Of a stretch of 64,000 nucleotides of DNA, positions 43,561 through 54,364 are shown piece by piece (the stretch's first letter is position 1; every line of letters starts with the position of its first letter). Origin of the DNA: Reticulascus tulasneorum (lineage: Eukaryota > Ascomycota > Sordariomycetes > Glomerellales > Reticulascaceae); NCBI GenBank assembly GCA_001557505.1, contig LSAX01000001.1, positions 620,001 through 684,000 on the forward strand, read 5' to 3'. Position numbers and translations under genes: made by a program. The notes beneath the pieces were generated by a model. The model had not been told where the DNA came from. It saw nothing but the letters and a program-made list of their open reading frames with translations, and searched no databases.

Positions 43561-43920
43561 ATGGCAATTATCCAAGCATTCGAGGATCTGTTCAAATCCT
43601 TCTATGAACTCGCCGCTTCTATCTTCGGTGCCGCCTTCCACCTGATCCAGGCTTTCCTCAACGCTGTGATTGGTTTCTTCCAAGGCATCGTCAACCTGGT
43701 CGCCGATGTGTTCTCAGGAGTGATTGATGTCGTGGGCGGACTAGGCAAGTTTGTCGTCGGTAAGTCAAGTCGGGACAGTACAATTCATGAAGAAAAGATA
43801 GCTAACATGACTCTGATAGGAAACATCGTTGTCATCGGCCTTATTGCAGCTGGCGGATATCTCTACGTGACCTACACAGCCCAGGGAAGGCAGGTGGCCG
43901 CCAACAAGAAGACCGCATAA
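43561..43920 (+). CDS. Small amphipathic membrane protein, 99 residues
   Basis: Two exons, 43561-43759 and 43820-43920, with a 60-bp intron (GTAAGT..GATAG), give 99 residues. The N-terminal two thirds are amphipathic helices rich in Phe and Ile (AFEDLFKSFYELAASIFG, AFHLIQAFLNAVIGFFQG), then a glycine-rich VVGGLGKF turn, one membrane helix (NIVVIGLIAAGGYLYV) and a basic tail (GRQVAANKKTA). I believe this is a conserved small fungal protein of unknown function. The helix pattern would suit membrane remodelling or a channel-like assembly, which is inference. It has a CRE pair upstream and converges with another small membrane protein that also has an upstream CRE. Confidence 0.85.
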   Translation: MAIIQAFEDLFKSFYELAASIFGAAFHLIQAFLNAVIGFFQGIVNLVADVFSGVIDVVGGLGKFVVGKSSRDSTIHEEKIANMTLIGNIVVIGLIAAGGYLYVTYTAQGRQVAANKKTA

Positions 43921-44444
43921 ATGAGCGTACGATGGCACGCGGGGATGGGCTTTGTGTTTCTACATGGCCAGTAGATTGAGAAAAATGTGGTTAGGAGTTA
44001 CGACTCCACTCACAAATGGGTTGCGGCAGGCTTTTAGTGGAGTTTGGTATTGGAATGGGAAGGAAAGTAGTCTCGCAGGAACGTGGCGACCTACAGCGAT
44101 CTGGACTTAGGCAGGGACATATGGATCAGGGTCTTGCGTATGATACCAGATAGTTTGTCGACTAAATCAAAAACACCTTGCTTAACTACTCTGACAAAAT
44201 GAGAAATGAGGATGTCTATGTCACAGCCGCCTCTAATTTGACTTCGCCAGAACAGCAAATGACCCCATCACGGAACAAATCCATACCACGCGACTGCTGG
44301 TAACCAACTTTCAACAAGGTGATAACAGTATCAATGAAGACAGCTTCGAATATTTGCTTTTCTTTTTTACGAACAGCTACAGATATCATCTAGGACGTAC
44401 ATGGCGTGTTCTCTTACAAGATCCGCTACCAGCACCTCATCCTA
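43921..44444. other. Convergent intergenic spacer
   Basis: About 520 bp of 3' flanks of the two small membrane-protein genes. Nothing else is seen. Confidence 0.5.
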
Positions 44445-44927
44445 TCAGTAGCCACCAACAACAGCCACAACTGAAGTCAGCCCCCAGCTCATCATCAACC
44501 ACTCCAGAACCTTGAGTAACTCCTCAGTCTTCCTTTGCGCCTCGTTGTAGTCCTCCATCTTCGGCAATGGAACCCGAGCCCCAACGGTCTTGCCGTCCTT
44601 GCCCGTCCAGTAGTCCTGGACATGGGCCCTTGCGAAAAACACAGCCCCAAGCATGACTGGCGACGCGAAATAACGCAGTAGAAGCCCATAGCTAGAACCG
44701 CGGACTGCTAAGAGCAGAGAAATAAATAGAGAGAAGATGATTGCGACAGCACCCGATGTCTGAGTTGTGCGAGTTTTGTGAAGTTGGTGTTCAGCTTCGC
44801 TGGAGTATTTGGCAAGCTTCTCGGACGTTTCTTCATATTTGCGAAGGTTTGTGATCGCAATGTAGGACTGTTGGCCACCGTAGGCTGCCAGGGCGGATTG
44901 CGCGAGGTGAAGTATCTGGAGGAACAT
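44445..44927 (-). CDS. Small membrane protein, 160 residues
   Basis: A single-exon frame of 160 residues. A hydrophobic N-terminus (about 1-20) and helices at about 58-75, 80-100 and 140-158 suggest three or four membrane passes, with a polar helical loop (KYEETSEKLAKYSSEAEHQL) and a charged segment (GKDGKTVGARVPLPKMEDYNE). I take it for a conserved fungal membrane protein of unknown function, without a named family. A perfect CRE lies 130 bp upstream. The frame is intact and needs no intron. Confidence 0.78.
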   Translation of the reverse strand: MFLQILHLAQSALAAYGGQQSYIAITNLRKYEETSEKLAKYSSEAEHQLHKTRTTQTSGAVAIIFSLFISLLLAVRGSSYGLLLRYFASPVMLGAVFFARAHVQDYWTGKDGKTVGARVPLPKMEDYNEAQRKTEELLKVLEWLMMSWGLTSVVAVVGGY

Positions 44928-45932
44928 TGTTGCAGGTTTGATATTGCAGACTATGGAATCTCTTGAGGTCCAAAAAGCAGAGGGAGAAATTTGTGTGATA
45001 TATAATAGCGTGGGTGTCGAACGAGCTGAGTTCGTGTTTAAGGTTGGGCAATGTAATGACGTCAGAAAACATCTGGAGGGTCATGCGGCTAAATAGTTCG
45101 GTGTGCTCAACCACTTGGCCTGGTTGGTGCAGCCGAGAATACCACAACTAAAATGTGCCTTACAGATACAGTATAGGGCGAAATGAGTGTCGCTAGATTT
45201 TTAGATGTAAGGAGAGTCCGCTTTCTGACACCTGTGGCTGACACCCCCCACCAGTTCTAAACACTTTCACTAATTATCATAACAGAGAGGAAAGGCCATT
45301 TTTTGTTCATTTCTACCTCTACACCCTAATAAAGAGCTGTGTCGTGCATTTTCTACAGTCGATTGCATTATGGTGTCGCGTTTTTGCGCCCCAAGTTTTT
45401 TGATAAAAAAGGACAGAGGCTAAATATCTTGAGAATTCGGTAAGTCGCGGGCTAAGGAATACTGACATAACCGAGACAGACCGGATGACCACTCATCACC
45501 ATCTTAGGATACCTAGCTATACAGCAAGGAACAACTTCAGTCACGGGACCTGCAAGCCTCATTGGCGAAGGGCTAAAATTAAAGCCTGCGCGGTTTGTTT
45601 CAGCAAACGTACTTCAATGATCACGAAATGGAACTTCCGAATGATACCGTCCACCACATAGGAGAGAGCTATGGTTGATATCCGTATAGTAGCACACTAT
45701 TATAACTAAATTTAGCTCAGACATCCACAATCATTCACGGCGTATTGTTCAAAGAGCCACAAATACACAGAATCGTCTGTGGGAGTTGCTATATCAGGAA
45801 ACATTTCGCACAGGAAAGCGATATCTAAATATAATCCTACAACAAGTTAAGTAATTTAATCCCAGAGCGACCGCGAATACTCCTTAAGTTTCCCTACGCC
45901 AACTGTAGAAACAGCCTCGCGCGGCCTCAAGG
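44928..45932. other. Divergent intergenic region
   Basis: About 1 kb between the 160-residue protein (minus) and the 414-residue protein (plus). AT-rich in the middle (about 45280-45860). It holds the CRE at 45057. No gene is seen. Confidence 0.5.
45057..45064. promoter_or_regulatory. Perfect CRE palindrome (TGACGTCA)
   Basis: The palindrome lies 130 bp upstream of the ATG of the 160-residue membrane protein, at almost the same distance as the CRE in front of the PX-associated gene. Binding by an ATF/CREB-type bZIP factor is inferred. Confidence 0.55.
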
Positions 45933-47294
45933 ATGAGCACAACCGCTACGGAGGGGTCAGTTGCTAGCACTGGGCCAGCTACCACCAGGGCTTCGATACG
46001 ACAGCGGAGGGCGATAGCACAGGCTCACACAGGTAATTAGAGTTTCGCTCGTAAAAGAAAGGCCTAACTAAGCGTCCGTCATGTTCACTAGTACCCACGC
46101 CAGATCCCGTGGAGCGGCTACCCCCGAATACGAACACTCAAAGCATTGCATGCTGCATATTCGAACTGAACGTATTCACACTGAAAGTCCTTCTAGACGG
46201 GTATTACCAGTCCCCCCAGGTCATCAGCAGGAGTGCTTCTGAAGAGTTCGAGACCTTGAATCCAAATATCAAACAGCATCATGTCGATTGGATATCGGAA
46301 CTGTCCGATCTAAGGTTCAGCGCTAAGATCTTAGAAGAGGTTAGAGACATTGATAACAGTGCACTCTTCGCCTCCATTGTGAACCAGAAAACTGGCAGAT
46401 TCTATTCAGATCTTCTCGACATAAGTCAAAAGAGATACCGCGCAGCGATGGCGCACGCCGCACTTGTTTCACGATCGAATGATTTGACGGTTCCCGCGCA
46501 TTATGACTATTGCAATACGTACCAAGATTACGTTCAGCAAACGATTATTGAAGAGCTCGAGGCGCGGAATGTAGTTAGGGCAGTGGTCAAGCGAGCCGAC
46601 TTGCTTTTTGCGTTGCTCAGGACGGTGGTTGAGGATGGGAGCATCAACGAGGATCACCTATTGATATTGAAGGGAATGGTCATGGCTCTGCAGGAAAACT
46701 ATCCTGAAGCTCAATCTTCCTTGTTTGGTTCTCCTAAAGATCTTCTCAATCTGGCAGCCGAACGCTGGTGGTTTGTCTAGCAAGTTATTCCTTTCTGCTG
46801 AACATTTAAGTAATGAAGGTTCTAGGGAATTTGAATCAACAACAGCGGCAACAACAGGACATGCAACGCAAGCAAAGAGTAAACACGACGATAGCGTACA
46901 AGCATATACTACAAACTCGTCAGATGTGCGGGCAATTCTCGGCTTCGCCGTTCCTGTGGCCTGTATCTTGTCATGTATTCCAACCGGGCTCGCATGTCTG
47001 TACAGCACGCCGGAGCCAGGAGTCACAAATGAATCCGACTTCTATGCACTGATCGCCGCTTCTGCCATGCAGCTGCTCTCCCTAGCAACTATCATCTGGC
47101 CAACTGTCATCCAAGCTAGAATCCCCCGTCTTGCCGGGATTTTGACCTGGCTTCTGGCTGCGGTGAGTTTTGTCAGCGGCTGTTTGAGTGTAGTGCTATA
47201 TCTGGTTGTGCCGACTATGTGGAGCATTATGTTAGCATTTGTTGGAAATGTTGCGCAGGCTTTAATACTGCTCCAGTTGGTGAATAGTTTATAA
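45933..47294 (+). CDS. Four-helix membrane protein with helical N-domain
   Basis: Proposed exons 45933-46032, 46092-46722 and 46781-47294 give 414 residues. The first join is solid (AHTVPTPDPVERLPP). The second uses a GTTTGG donor and a TAG acceptor (58 bp); it restores one frame (SSFKLFLSAEHL) into the membrane part, but the donor is weak, so a frameshift or two genes cannot be excluded. Residues about 40-245 are soluble and mostly helical. A polar linker (about 255-290) follows, then four membrane helices (about 293-312, 330-348, 358-380 and 388-408). No family is recognised. The N-terminal 33 residues are Ser/Thr/Arg-rich. Confidence 0.65.
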
Positions 47295-48518
47295 CACTGC
47301 TATCTACTCAAGTCGGTCTAATATAACCTGTATCCCAAAATCCAGTTTACTTCCATAGACGTAGAATCGATTAATTTAGTAGGAAAAGTGTAAAAGCGTG
47401 GCATAACTTTTATCAAAAATGGAAGTGAAATTGATTTATTAAATAGAATATGCTGACATTATAGACTAAATCAGGTGAACGAAATGCGCATGAAAAGAGC
47501 TCGACGAGTTGATCCAAGCAGGTAGGCGACAGAGTATCTCGTATCAGTTACCCACGTGGTGGTGACTCAGTGTAAGAGTATGATGCTGGGATTCGAATGC
47601 AGAATGCCAACCAGTCCTGTGCATCGTCACGTCTTTATGGCTCTGGCAGATTTTCTCGGAGAAAGCTTCTACAAGAGAGTTCTACTATCCCATGGGATGT
47701 AGTGAAGGCTTCACGAAGATGACTGTTCAGTACCGCTGATACGTGAGGCTTCATGGAGGTGAGTGTTCAGTGCCGCCGGTACGTGAACTTGCTGTTGGGG
47801 AAAGGCTATGAGAAACGGTGGTACGCTTGCAACATCTGGATTTATTGTGTACTCGAAAATCCCTGCCATTGTGAACAGGATACGCGGTCCTTGGTATCCA
47901 TTGTGTTGAAACTGTTGTGTTGGGTCATGGTGTGTTCTGCGGACGTAGAAAACAACAAATAATACGCCTCACGATTTACATGAATACCTCGGGGTCGCCA
48001 CTTAGCTTATCTTGCAAAACCACAGAAGCCACAGACCAGCCCACTTCACTAAACAGTTATATAAAACTCAGCGATACTCATTTCACCTTCTACTGCAAAT
48101 CAGGCTCGCAAGCACATAATAAGCAGTCTAGCATGACCGATCGGAGCAAAGGAAACGAACTCAGATTCCACTCTGGTAGATTTGAAAACGCAGGTGCAAT
48201 GAGAAAGAAACGTAGCAAGGGTGATAATCTCTGCAACTCGCACCTGATTGTACTCTAAAACATTTTTAAATAGAAATTATATATCAAGAACTCAAGTAGA
48301 ATGACAAGAGGAATATTCCAGACGACCCTTCTTGCAAGGCCAGTATGAAATGGCGGCAAAGATTCAAAGTCGAACAAATTGTCCGGGAGCGGAAAGAGAC
48401 TAGAATCGATCAAGCTCCTTGCGAGCATGCACAGCAACAGCTTAATTTAGTCTAGCATGTGTTTATATCTGAAATTGGGGAAGCGGAATGTAACCTGGCG
48501 CGATCAGACATCAACATC
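47295..48518. other. Convergent intergenic region
   Basis: About 1.2 kb between the membrane-protein gene and the subtilisin 3' end. It contains the two-copy tandem repeat at 47703. The plus-strand frame at 47917-48258 is judged non-coding. Confidence 0.45.
47703..47783. repeat. Two-copy tandem repeat, unit about 41 bp
   Basis: Units 47703-47743 and 47744-47783 share TGA(A)GGCTTCA..GA.GTGTTCAGT.CCGC.G.TACG in order, differing by one indel and a few substitutions, most of them transitions. The repeat lies outside genes. Confidence 0.6.
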
Positions 48519-51500
48519 TTACAGCGGCAAGACTTGAATCTGCGGTGTCGCCCAGACATCCCAGTTGTTGGCATGTTCGGGGACTCCAAATGGTTTGAGA
48601 GCTGCAACGCGCATTCTATAGAGCAGAAGCAGAATTAATTAGCATGAACAAACTTGCGAGCACGAGACATTGCGTAGATAGATTTTGAGTTCCACTTACG
48701 TGTAGTTGCCTGGTGCAATCCGAGTGCCATCCGCTAGACCACCAAGCCATGCAAATCGATATGCAACCTCCCTTGGAATATTCTGGACAGGGAAAGACAT
48801 GACTTCGTTGGGGTCAAACACCGATGGATCGAATACGCTGGTTTGCGAAGAATAAATCCAATAGGAGACGGAGCCAACGTAGCCGTCTACGCCAACGACG
48901 GGTGGATAGCTCCATTTCCGCTCGGACCAGTTGGCTTCAAAGATCTGTATAAGGTGTTAATGTTGTGCCTAGTCGCGCGACGTGGCCAGGGAAGAGCCAC
49001 TCCGTAAAAAGGATAACTTACATCCCAACGGATCTCCTTAACACCAAACGCAACCACGGTGTATAGCCAGGGGAAGTCTTGTGCTTCGAGTGAGAGGTCG
49101 AACGTGAAGCTAGGTCAAACGTCAGTAGGCGAATTGCCTTCCTCTAGACTGATGTGGTGTACATACGATGACTTCTGTGTAATATCGGTGTCGTATCCCG
49201 AGATCATATATGGCCAGCCGTATCCCTTGCCCCAAATTATGTCTATCTGTTCCTTCATGTTGGCCTTGACACCTGCGATAGTTGTGAGAATCATATCTTT
49301 GCAGAGCATGACATAGAACAAGATATGAAGCACTTACCGAAGTACGGCACTGATAGCTCGTCACCGTTTGTACCAATAATGAAGATTTTGCCACCGTAGA
49401 GCGGGATTTTAGTCTCATCTCCGCCTGTGGGGAGAGTGAAGATAAAGCTAAAAACGATTGGTGTTAGAGTATATCATGATCAACTGCTGTCGAGTGGACT
49501 TACTTCGCCTTCTTTGTCTGTCCGGGCTTGACGGTGAAAGTCCCCGCTGGCATTTTGACAGCCGGAACCATTGAGATGGGAACCAGGTCAAGGACGTAGT
49601 TGAATCGCGGAGTAATAAGGTCATTAGGATCATACTTGACGAAACTGTTTACTGCTGCAGCTTCCTGTAGCTTGAAGGTATACGTGACAGGCTTGTCTCC
49701 ATTGTTGGTAATGTCGAGCGACTGATAGCGGGAAAAGTGGCGTGTGTCGTTGAGAACGAACTTCAAGCCATCGAAAGACAAAGAAGTTGTAGTCTCCAAC
49801 ACCTTAACCGCATTGACGATGCCGTTTCCGACCTGGATCGGAGGAGCATAGAAGCCGAAATCATCATTGGTCCACCCGTTGGACCACGGAACAGTAGTGC
49901 CACTGGCCACGATTCGGGCAGATAGATCCTTGGCGAAGCCAACGCCGTGCACTTTCTTACCGCCGAACTTCCCGATGTACAATGCTGCGACGCCGGCAAT
50001 ATAGGGAGTAGCCATGGAGGTACCGCCCATCACGGCGTACACATCACCAAGATAAGTGCTGACAATAGCATCTCCTGGCGCTGCGATATCGGGCTTAAGG
50101 TCAAGGTCGTTAAGACCGCCCCAGGATGTGTAGTAGGTTGGGCGCCCACCAGCCGTATTAGGGATGCCGTTGAAGTGGTCAAACTGATCGGAAAAGGAGC
50201 CGGTGACTGTGGCGCCGGCCTTCACAGCCGCGACAATCGCTTCGCCTTGCTCTGCGGTCATCATGCCCCAACTGGTAACATTCCGGTTGCCCACCAATGG
50301 ATCTTCCCAAAAGTCATCGTTGTTATAGAACATAACATACTCGGCACCGGCGGCGCCAAGTATTTCGGCTTGGTCATAGAATTGGCACTGCGACGCTCGG
50401 CGGACTAGGGTGATCACTCCTCTGAGGTTTGGATAGCTCTCTAGGCCGCTGCAGTACTGATCATCAGTCACTTCCAGTGAGACTGGATAGAATGGCCAAT
50501 CGGTGAGGCCCGTCCAGGCATCCTCGTAGAAAGTAGGGCGGTACACTCCTGCGGCTTCCTCTGTGGTTCCATCGGCGTGCGTTACTTTAGTATCGAAGGG
50601 GACTCCCGGTATTTCAGCCGCCTGTGTGGCAGCGACGGAAATGACGTACTTTCCTGAGGAGCCTGTGCTTCCCCAGAATGGACCGTAGTTTCCGTTGTTA
50701 CCGGCCGCGACGGTGACCAGTACGCCTTGTTCAACGATGCGAGACGCTACAGCTGCCCAAGCATTTTCAGCCCAGCCCGAGTTGCCGCCGACACTAGCAG
50801 TGATGATATCAACCTAGATAACGTTAATGATGCCACTTGAGCCAAGCCATAAGACTTGGAACAGAGAGGTTACGCCAGAACCTACGTCTGCCTCATATGC
50901 TGCCAAGAACGCTTCAATCACGATTTCTTCGTAAGTACCATCCTGTAAACTGGTTAACAACCTGGTCTCACCTGCAGAATAGAATGTCTAGATGTATCGG
51001 ACATGTGGGCAATTACCTCTGAACCAAACACTTTGTATGCTAAAAGGCTCGCCTCGGGGGCGACTCCTACAAACCTAGAGTGCAGGTTAGCAACATCCAG
51101 AGAGATCATGCAGACCGTGTCCTACCAGTCCGATTTTCCAGCAATGATACCAGCCACATGTGTGCCATGGCCGATCTGGTCCATCGGATCTTCGTCTGGC
51201 AGTCTCTCTCCCTCATATGGCCAAGCTGTTATCCGTTGTCAGAACTTAAGTCCGGATTCTATGCGCCATCGCAGGCTATGGGATTAGAGCATCGTTTACC
51301 TGAGTCGCCAACAAAGTCATAGCCGCCGATAACTGTGTAATCGGGGCCGAAGCCACCACCAAGCTATTGATCAATTAGCCGCTTGCTCACTTCGCACAAC
51401 TGCAGCTTGGTAGCCAATCCACATACCGCCGGGTGGGTATATTGAACACCCGTATCAACAACAGCAATGCGCACTCCTTTGCCATAAATTCCAGCGGCAT

Positions 51501-51976
51501 GAAGCTTGTCAACACCAGTTATGGTGTGTGAGGTCCAGTTTGAAACTGAGCCGGCATCTTCAGCATAGCTGAAAGGCTTGATATCGCCGACTGGGTTCAG
51601 CTGGACCTTGCCCGACAACCATACGTTCTCAATCTGTTTGCTAGCCACTCGGAATGTGTCGATATTGTCAATGTGTGACTCAATGCTAACACCAGAGAAA
51701 ATATCTGTGTCGAAAACCTTGGTAATTTTAGTACCGGGGCGTGCACTAAGTTGACTTATGGCCTCTAGCTGGTTGGTTCCCTGACAATATCGTTAGTTCG
51801 AGTTCTTTTAAGAGAGCCAATGGCTGGCACTGGATTACCTTGGCGAACTCGATGATGTACCGCTTGCTCTCGGGCACCGCGTCGTTCGGCAGAGGTCGTG
51901 AGGCATCTCTACCATTGAGTACGGCATGGCCACCTCCCACAAGAGAGAGGCCGAGAAGGATAGCGTTCAGGTGCAT
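48519..51976 (-). CDS. Secreted subtilisin-like protease (S8A, PA and Fn3-like domains)
   Basis: Twelve exons from the ATG at 51974-51976: 51839-51976, 51427-51780, 51300-51363, 51126-51225, 51017-51074, 50886-50942, 49504-50813, 49338-49447, 49167-49272, 49022-49109, 48700-48944 and 48519-48615. All join in frame to 908 residues. Order: signal peptide (1-18), inhibitor-like propeptide with RYIIEFAK (about 38-46), then the catalytic domain with Asp155 (VVDTG), His205 (GHGTHVAG) and Ser523 (GGTSMATP). A PA insert (about 355-470) lies before the Ser, and a C5a-peptidase-like Fn3 region (about 600-760) and a C-terminal beta domain follow. This is the plan of fungal minor extracellular proteases. 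It should digest proteins outside the cell. Confidence 0.95.
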
Positions 51977-54364
51977 TGTGGCAAAGAGGGAAGCACCGAT
52001 GAGCTTCCTACTGACCCACGAAAATACGGCGAAGTCTCTGCTTTTATGCTCCCATGGGTATTCATCATTGATGTTCTAGTCTAGTTGTGATTTGGAAGTT
52101 GTAGGTTTCGCAGCAAGGCGAAATTACGTGATCGAAGCCGCGGTGTGGTCGTCGCTCTCCAACTTCCGCTTGTAGAGGCTTGGAAGTCGCGACAAGACCG
52201 ACTATCACAGCGCATGCATTTGGGATAGGAATGCTAAGACTACTGGCCTGATAAAAAGCAGCAGTTGGATGATCTCCTCGCATCTTATCTTTCTACGCAC
52301 CTACCGGATGCGTGAATCTAGCACGGGTCGGGATTCCGCTTCATTTCTCCATCCCTCCTTACTTGTGGAAGAATAGGATGATTGGAAACGGGAAGAAAGC
52401 CACCAGTGGCGATGCATCTCTCAGTTTGGCTAGCTCACGATGAGTTGAATAAGTAATCATTGCAACTCGTTAAGCTTTGCTTTGCATGACCCATGATCGA
52501 TCTGCGCTGGGGATTTGTGCCTTCTAGTCTTGGATGTATGCTTTGATCAATGCCATCGGTGTGATATGGCCCGACTGCATCGAGAACAATCAAGTATACA
52601 TTTCGCGGGTGCACACTGGCGGTAGCACCAACCTCGTTCATTGAAGACCAACCCGATCGCAGCGGGAGTTGCTGTTGAGGTTCGAGGTTACATGGTGTGA
52701 CTTCGTATTAGGATAACCACAATTCAAACTCAAGCATACTTTGCATCACTGATGTTGACCTTCTGCTTTCGGCGATAGGCCATAGGCTAGGACAAATCGG
52801 CCGTGTCTATTTTCGGAGGTTTCGGGGGTTTGAATGCCACCTCTCCTGACGTAGACCAAACACTAAATGTTTGCTTAATTTGACCTCATTATATTCGACG
52901 AAGAGCGGGCCGGCTGTCGGGGATTAGATTGCACTCATCACAGATGCAAGGGACGCATGCATTTATGGAGAGATCAGAGAAAACCATCGAGCAAATCGGA
53001 CGACTCGGTCTATAAAAGCTATCGTACTTCGTGCAGGGAGCTCCGGAAATGAGGGGGGTTGGATTCTAATCTGAAGAACAGGCATTTGAGTCAATAGTAG
53101 GGACTTACGTCGTGCAGGGAGTTCCGGGAACGAGGGGGGTGCGTCTTCCGTATGGTCCGGTCCATCTTAAGAATCTCACTCTCGCACACTAACGGCAGCG
53201 GGTGACATCGCTAAACAGAGAACGCTCTTGTCGAAGCTCCACAACAGTTCTTTTTTGAGGAAGGAGATGCAAAATCACACGCATTTGACTTCTCCTCTGC
53301 TCGCCGAAGCAAGCGAGTGTTGGAGATGCAAGGCGGAAAGTAGCTATTCCGTGTGAAAGGCCTTGACCTCGTCATCTAAGAACACCCCAGGTCCAATGTA
53401 ACTAATGCTCCGAAAGCAGAGCTCTACAAAACACTTCCAAGTATACATGTACATTCGAACTCTACAATGAGTTCAGAGCCAAACCCCTAAGTAAGCGGCC
53501 AGTCCTTGGTTTTGTGGCCCAAGTACCAGCCCGACTACCCGCTCGCAGATTTGTTGGAGTTCCAGCACCGGCGGCTTTGACGTGCTCAGAGAAAGCCGCC
53601 GGAAACGGTTGATCTGCGACTCCAATAAAAGCAGTGTTAACATTGTTATTGCACGTGAAGGTGTCAAGTATCCTCTACGAGCAGGAAACGGGTTTTGAAC
53701 CAGCTTCGATCCATGCCCTATTTGGACGGTTGTATAAGCGCTACCCGAGAACCGGAAGCCCGGCACCAACCGCGAATCGTCATCAATCAGGTATGTTCGC
53801 GAGTTCCGCAGAGTGAAGAGGGTACAAAGGGCCATGACACACTGCCTTTTATTGAAACGCTCCGCAATGAATCGTCTTGTTATCAGCGTGAAAGCTTGAT
53901 TCATCCGAATTCGTCTAGAACTGAGATATGCCTTTGCTATACTTGGCTTTCAAGCAAGGGAAGAAAAGCAGAATATGGACTAGGCTTTCAGTAGGCCCGG
54001 CGAAACGAAGCGATAACCTAGCTGATGGTGGCTTTTGCATGTTTTCCAAGTTACAGCGTATTAGTATGATCAACATATCCAGTGGAAATATCAGAAGGCA
54101 AGTGTTAACCTGGTTTATAAGTTGGCGTCGCGCACGACTTGACTTCTCCTGCCTAACATGGCCTCTATTCACACCTGAGCACTTATCTTCAAGCAGGATT
54201 CCTTGGACGTTCGTGTTGTCATGGCTCTTGATGCAACCTGGGAAGTCTCCGGGCGAAATGCAGGAATGAGAGCCTTAGCTCGCCGCCTAGTTAACCCAAG
54301 AGCAGAGAAGAGGTATGGATCCGAAATCGACGTGTTTCTAGCAGGGACCGAGTCCACCTCCTCC
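51977..54364. other. Long intergenic region between two protease genes
   Basis: About 2.4 kb that include the subtilisin promoter and the 3' flank of the sedolisin. A direct repeat lies at 53030 and 53111. Frames at 53473-53904 and 53928-54269 show no domain. I see no gene. Confidence 0.45.
53030..53140. repeat. Spaced direct repeat, 30 bp x 2
   Basis: CGTGCAGGGAG.TCCGG.AA.GAGGGGGGT occurs at 53030-53059 and 53111-53140, with 27 of 30 bases identical and all three differences transitions. The copies are 81 bp apart, start to start. Confidence 0.65.

Noticed and set aside
47588..47602. GGGATTCGAATGC as a tRNA B-box
   Set aside because: The surrounding sequence cannot form an acceptor stem or anticodon arm.
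47917..48258. A 113-codon plus-strand frame
   Set aside because: Low-complexity translation with no signal or domain, in a convergent spacer.
53473..54269. Two frames between the protease genes
   Set aside because: They lie on opposite strands, lack domains and look like chance in a gene-free stretch.
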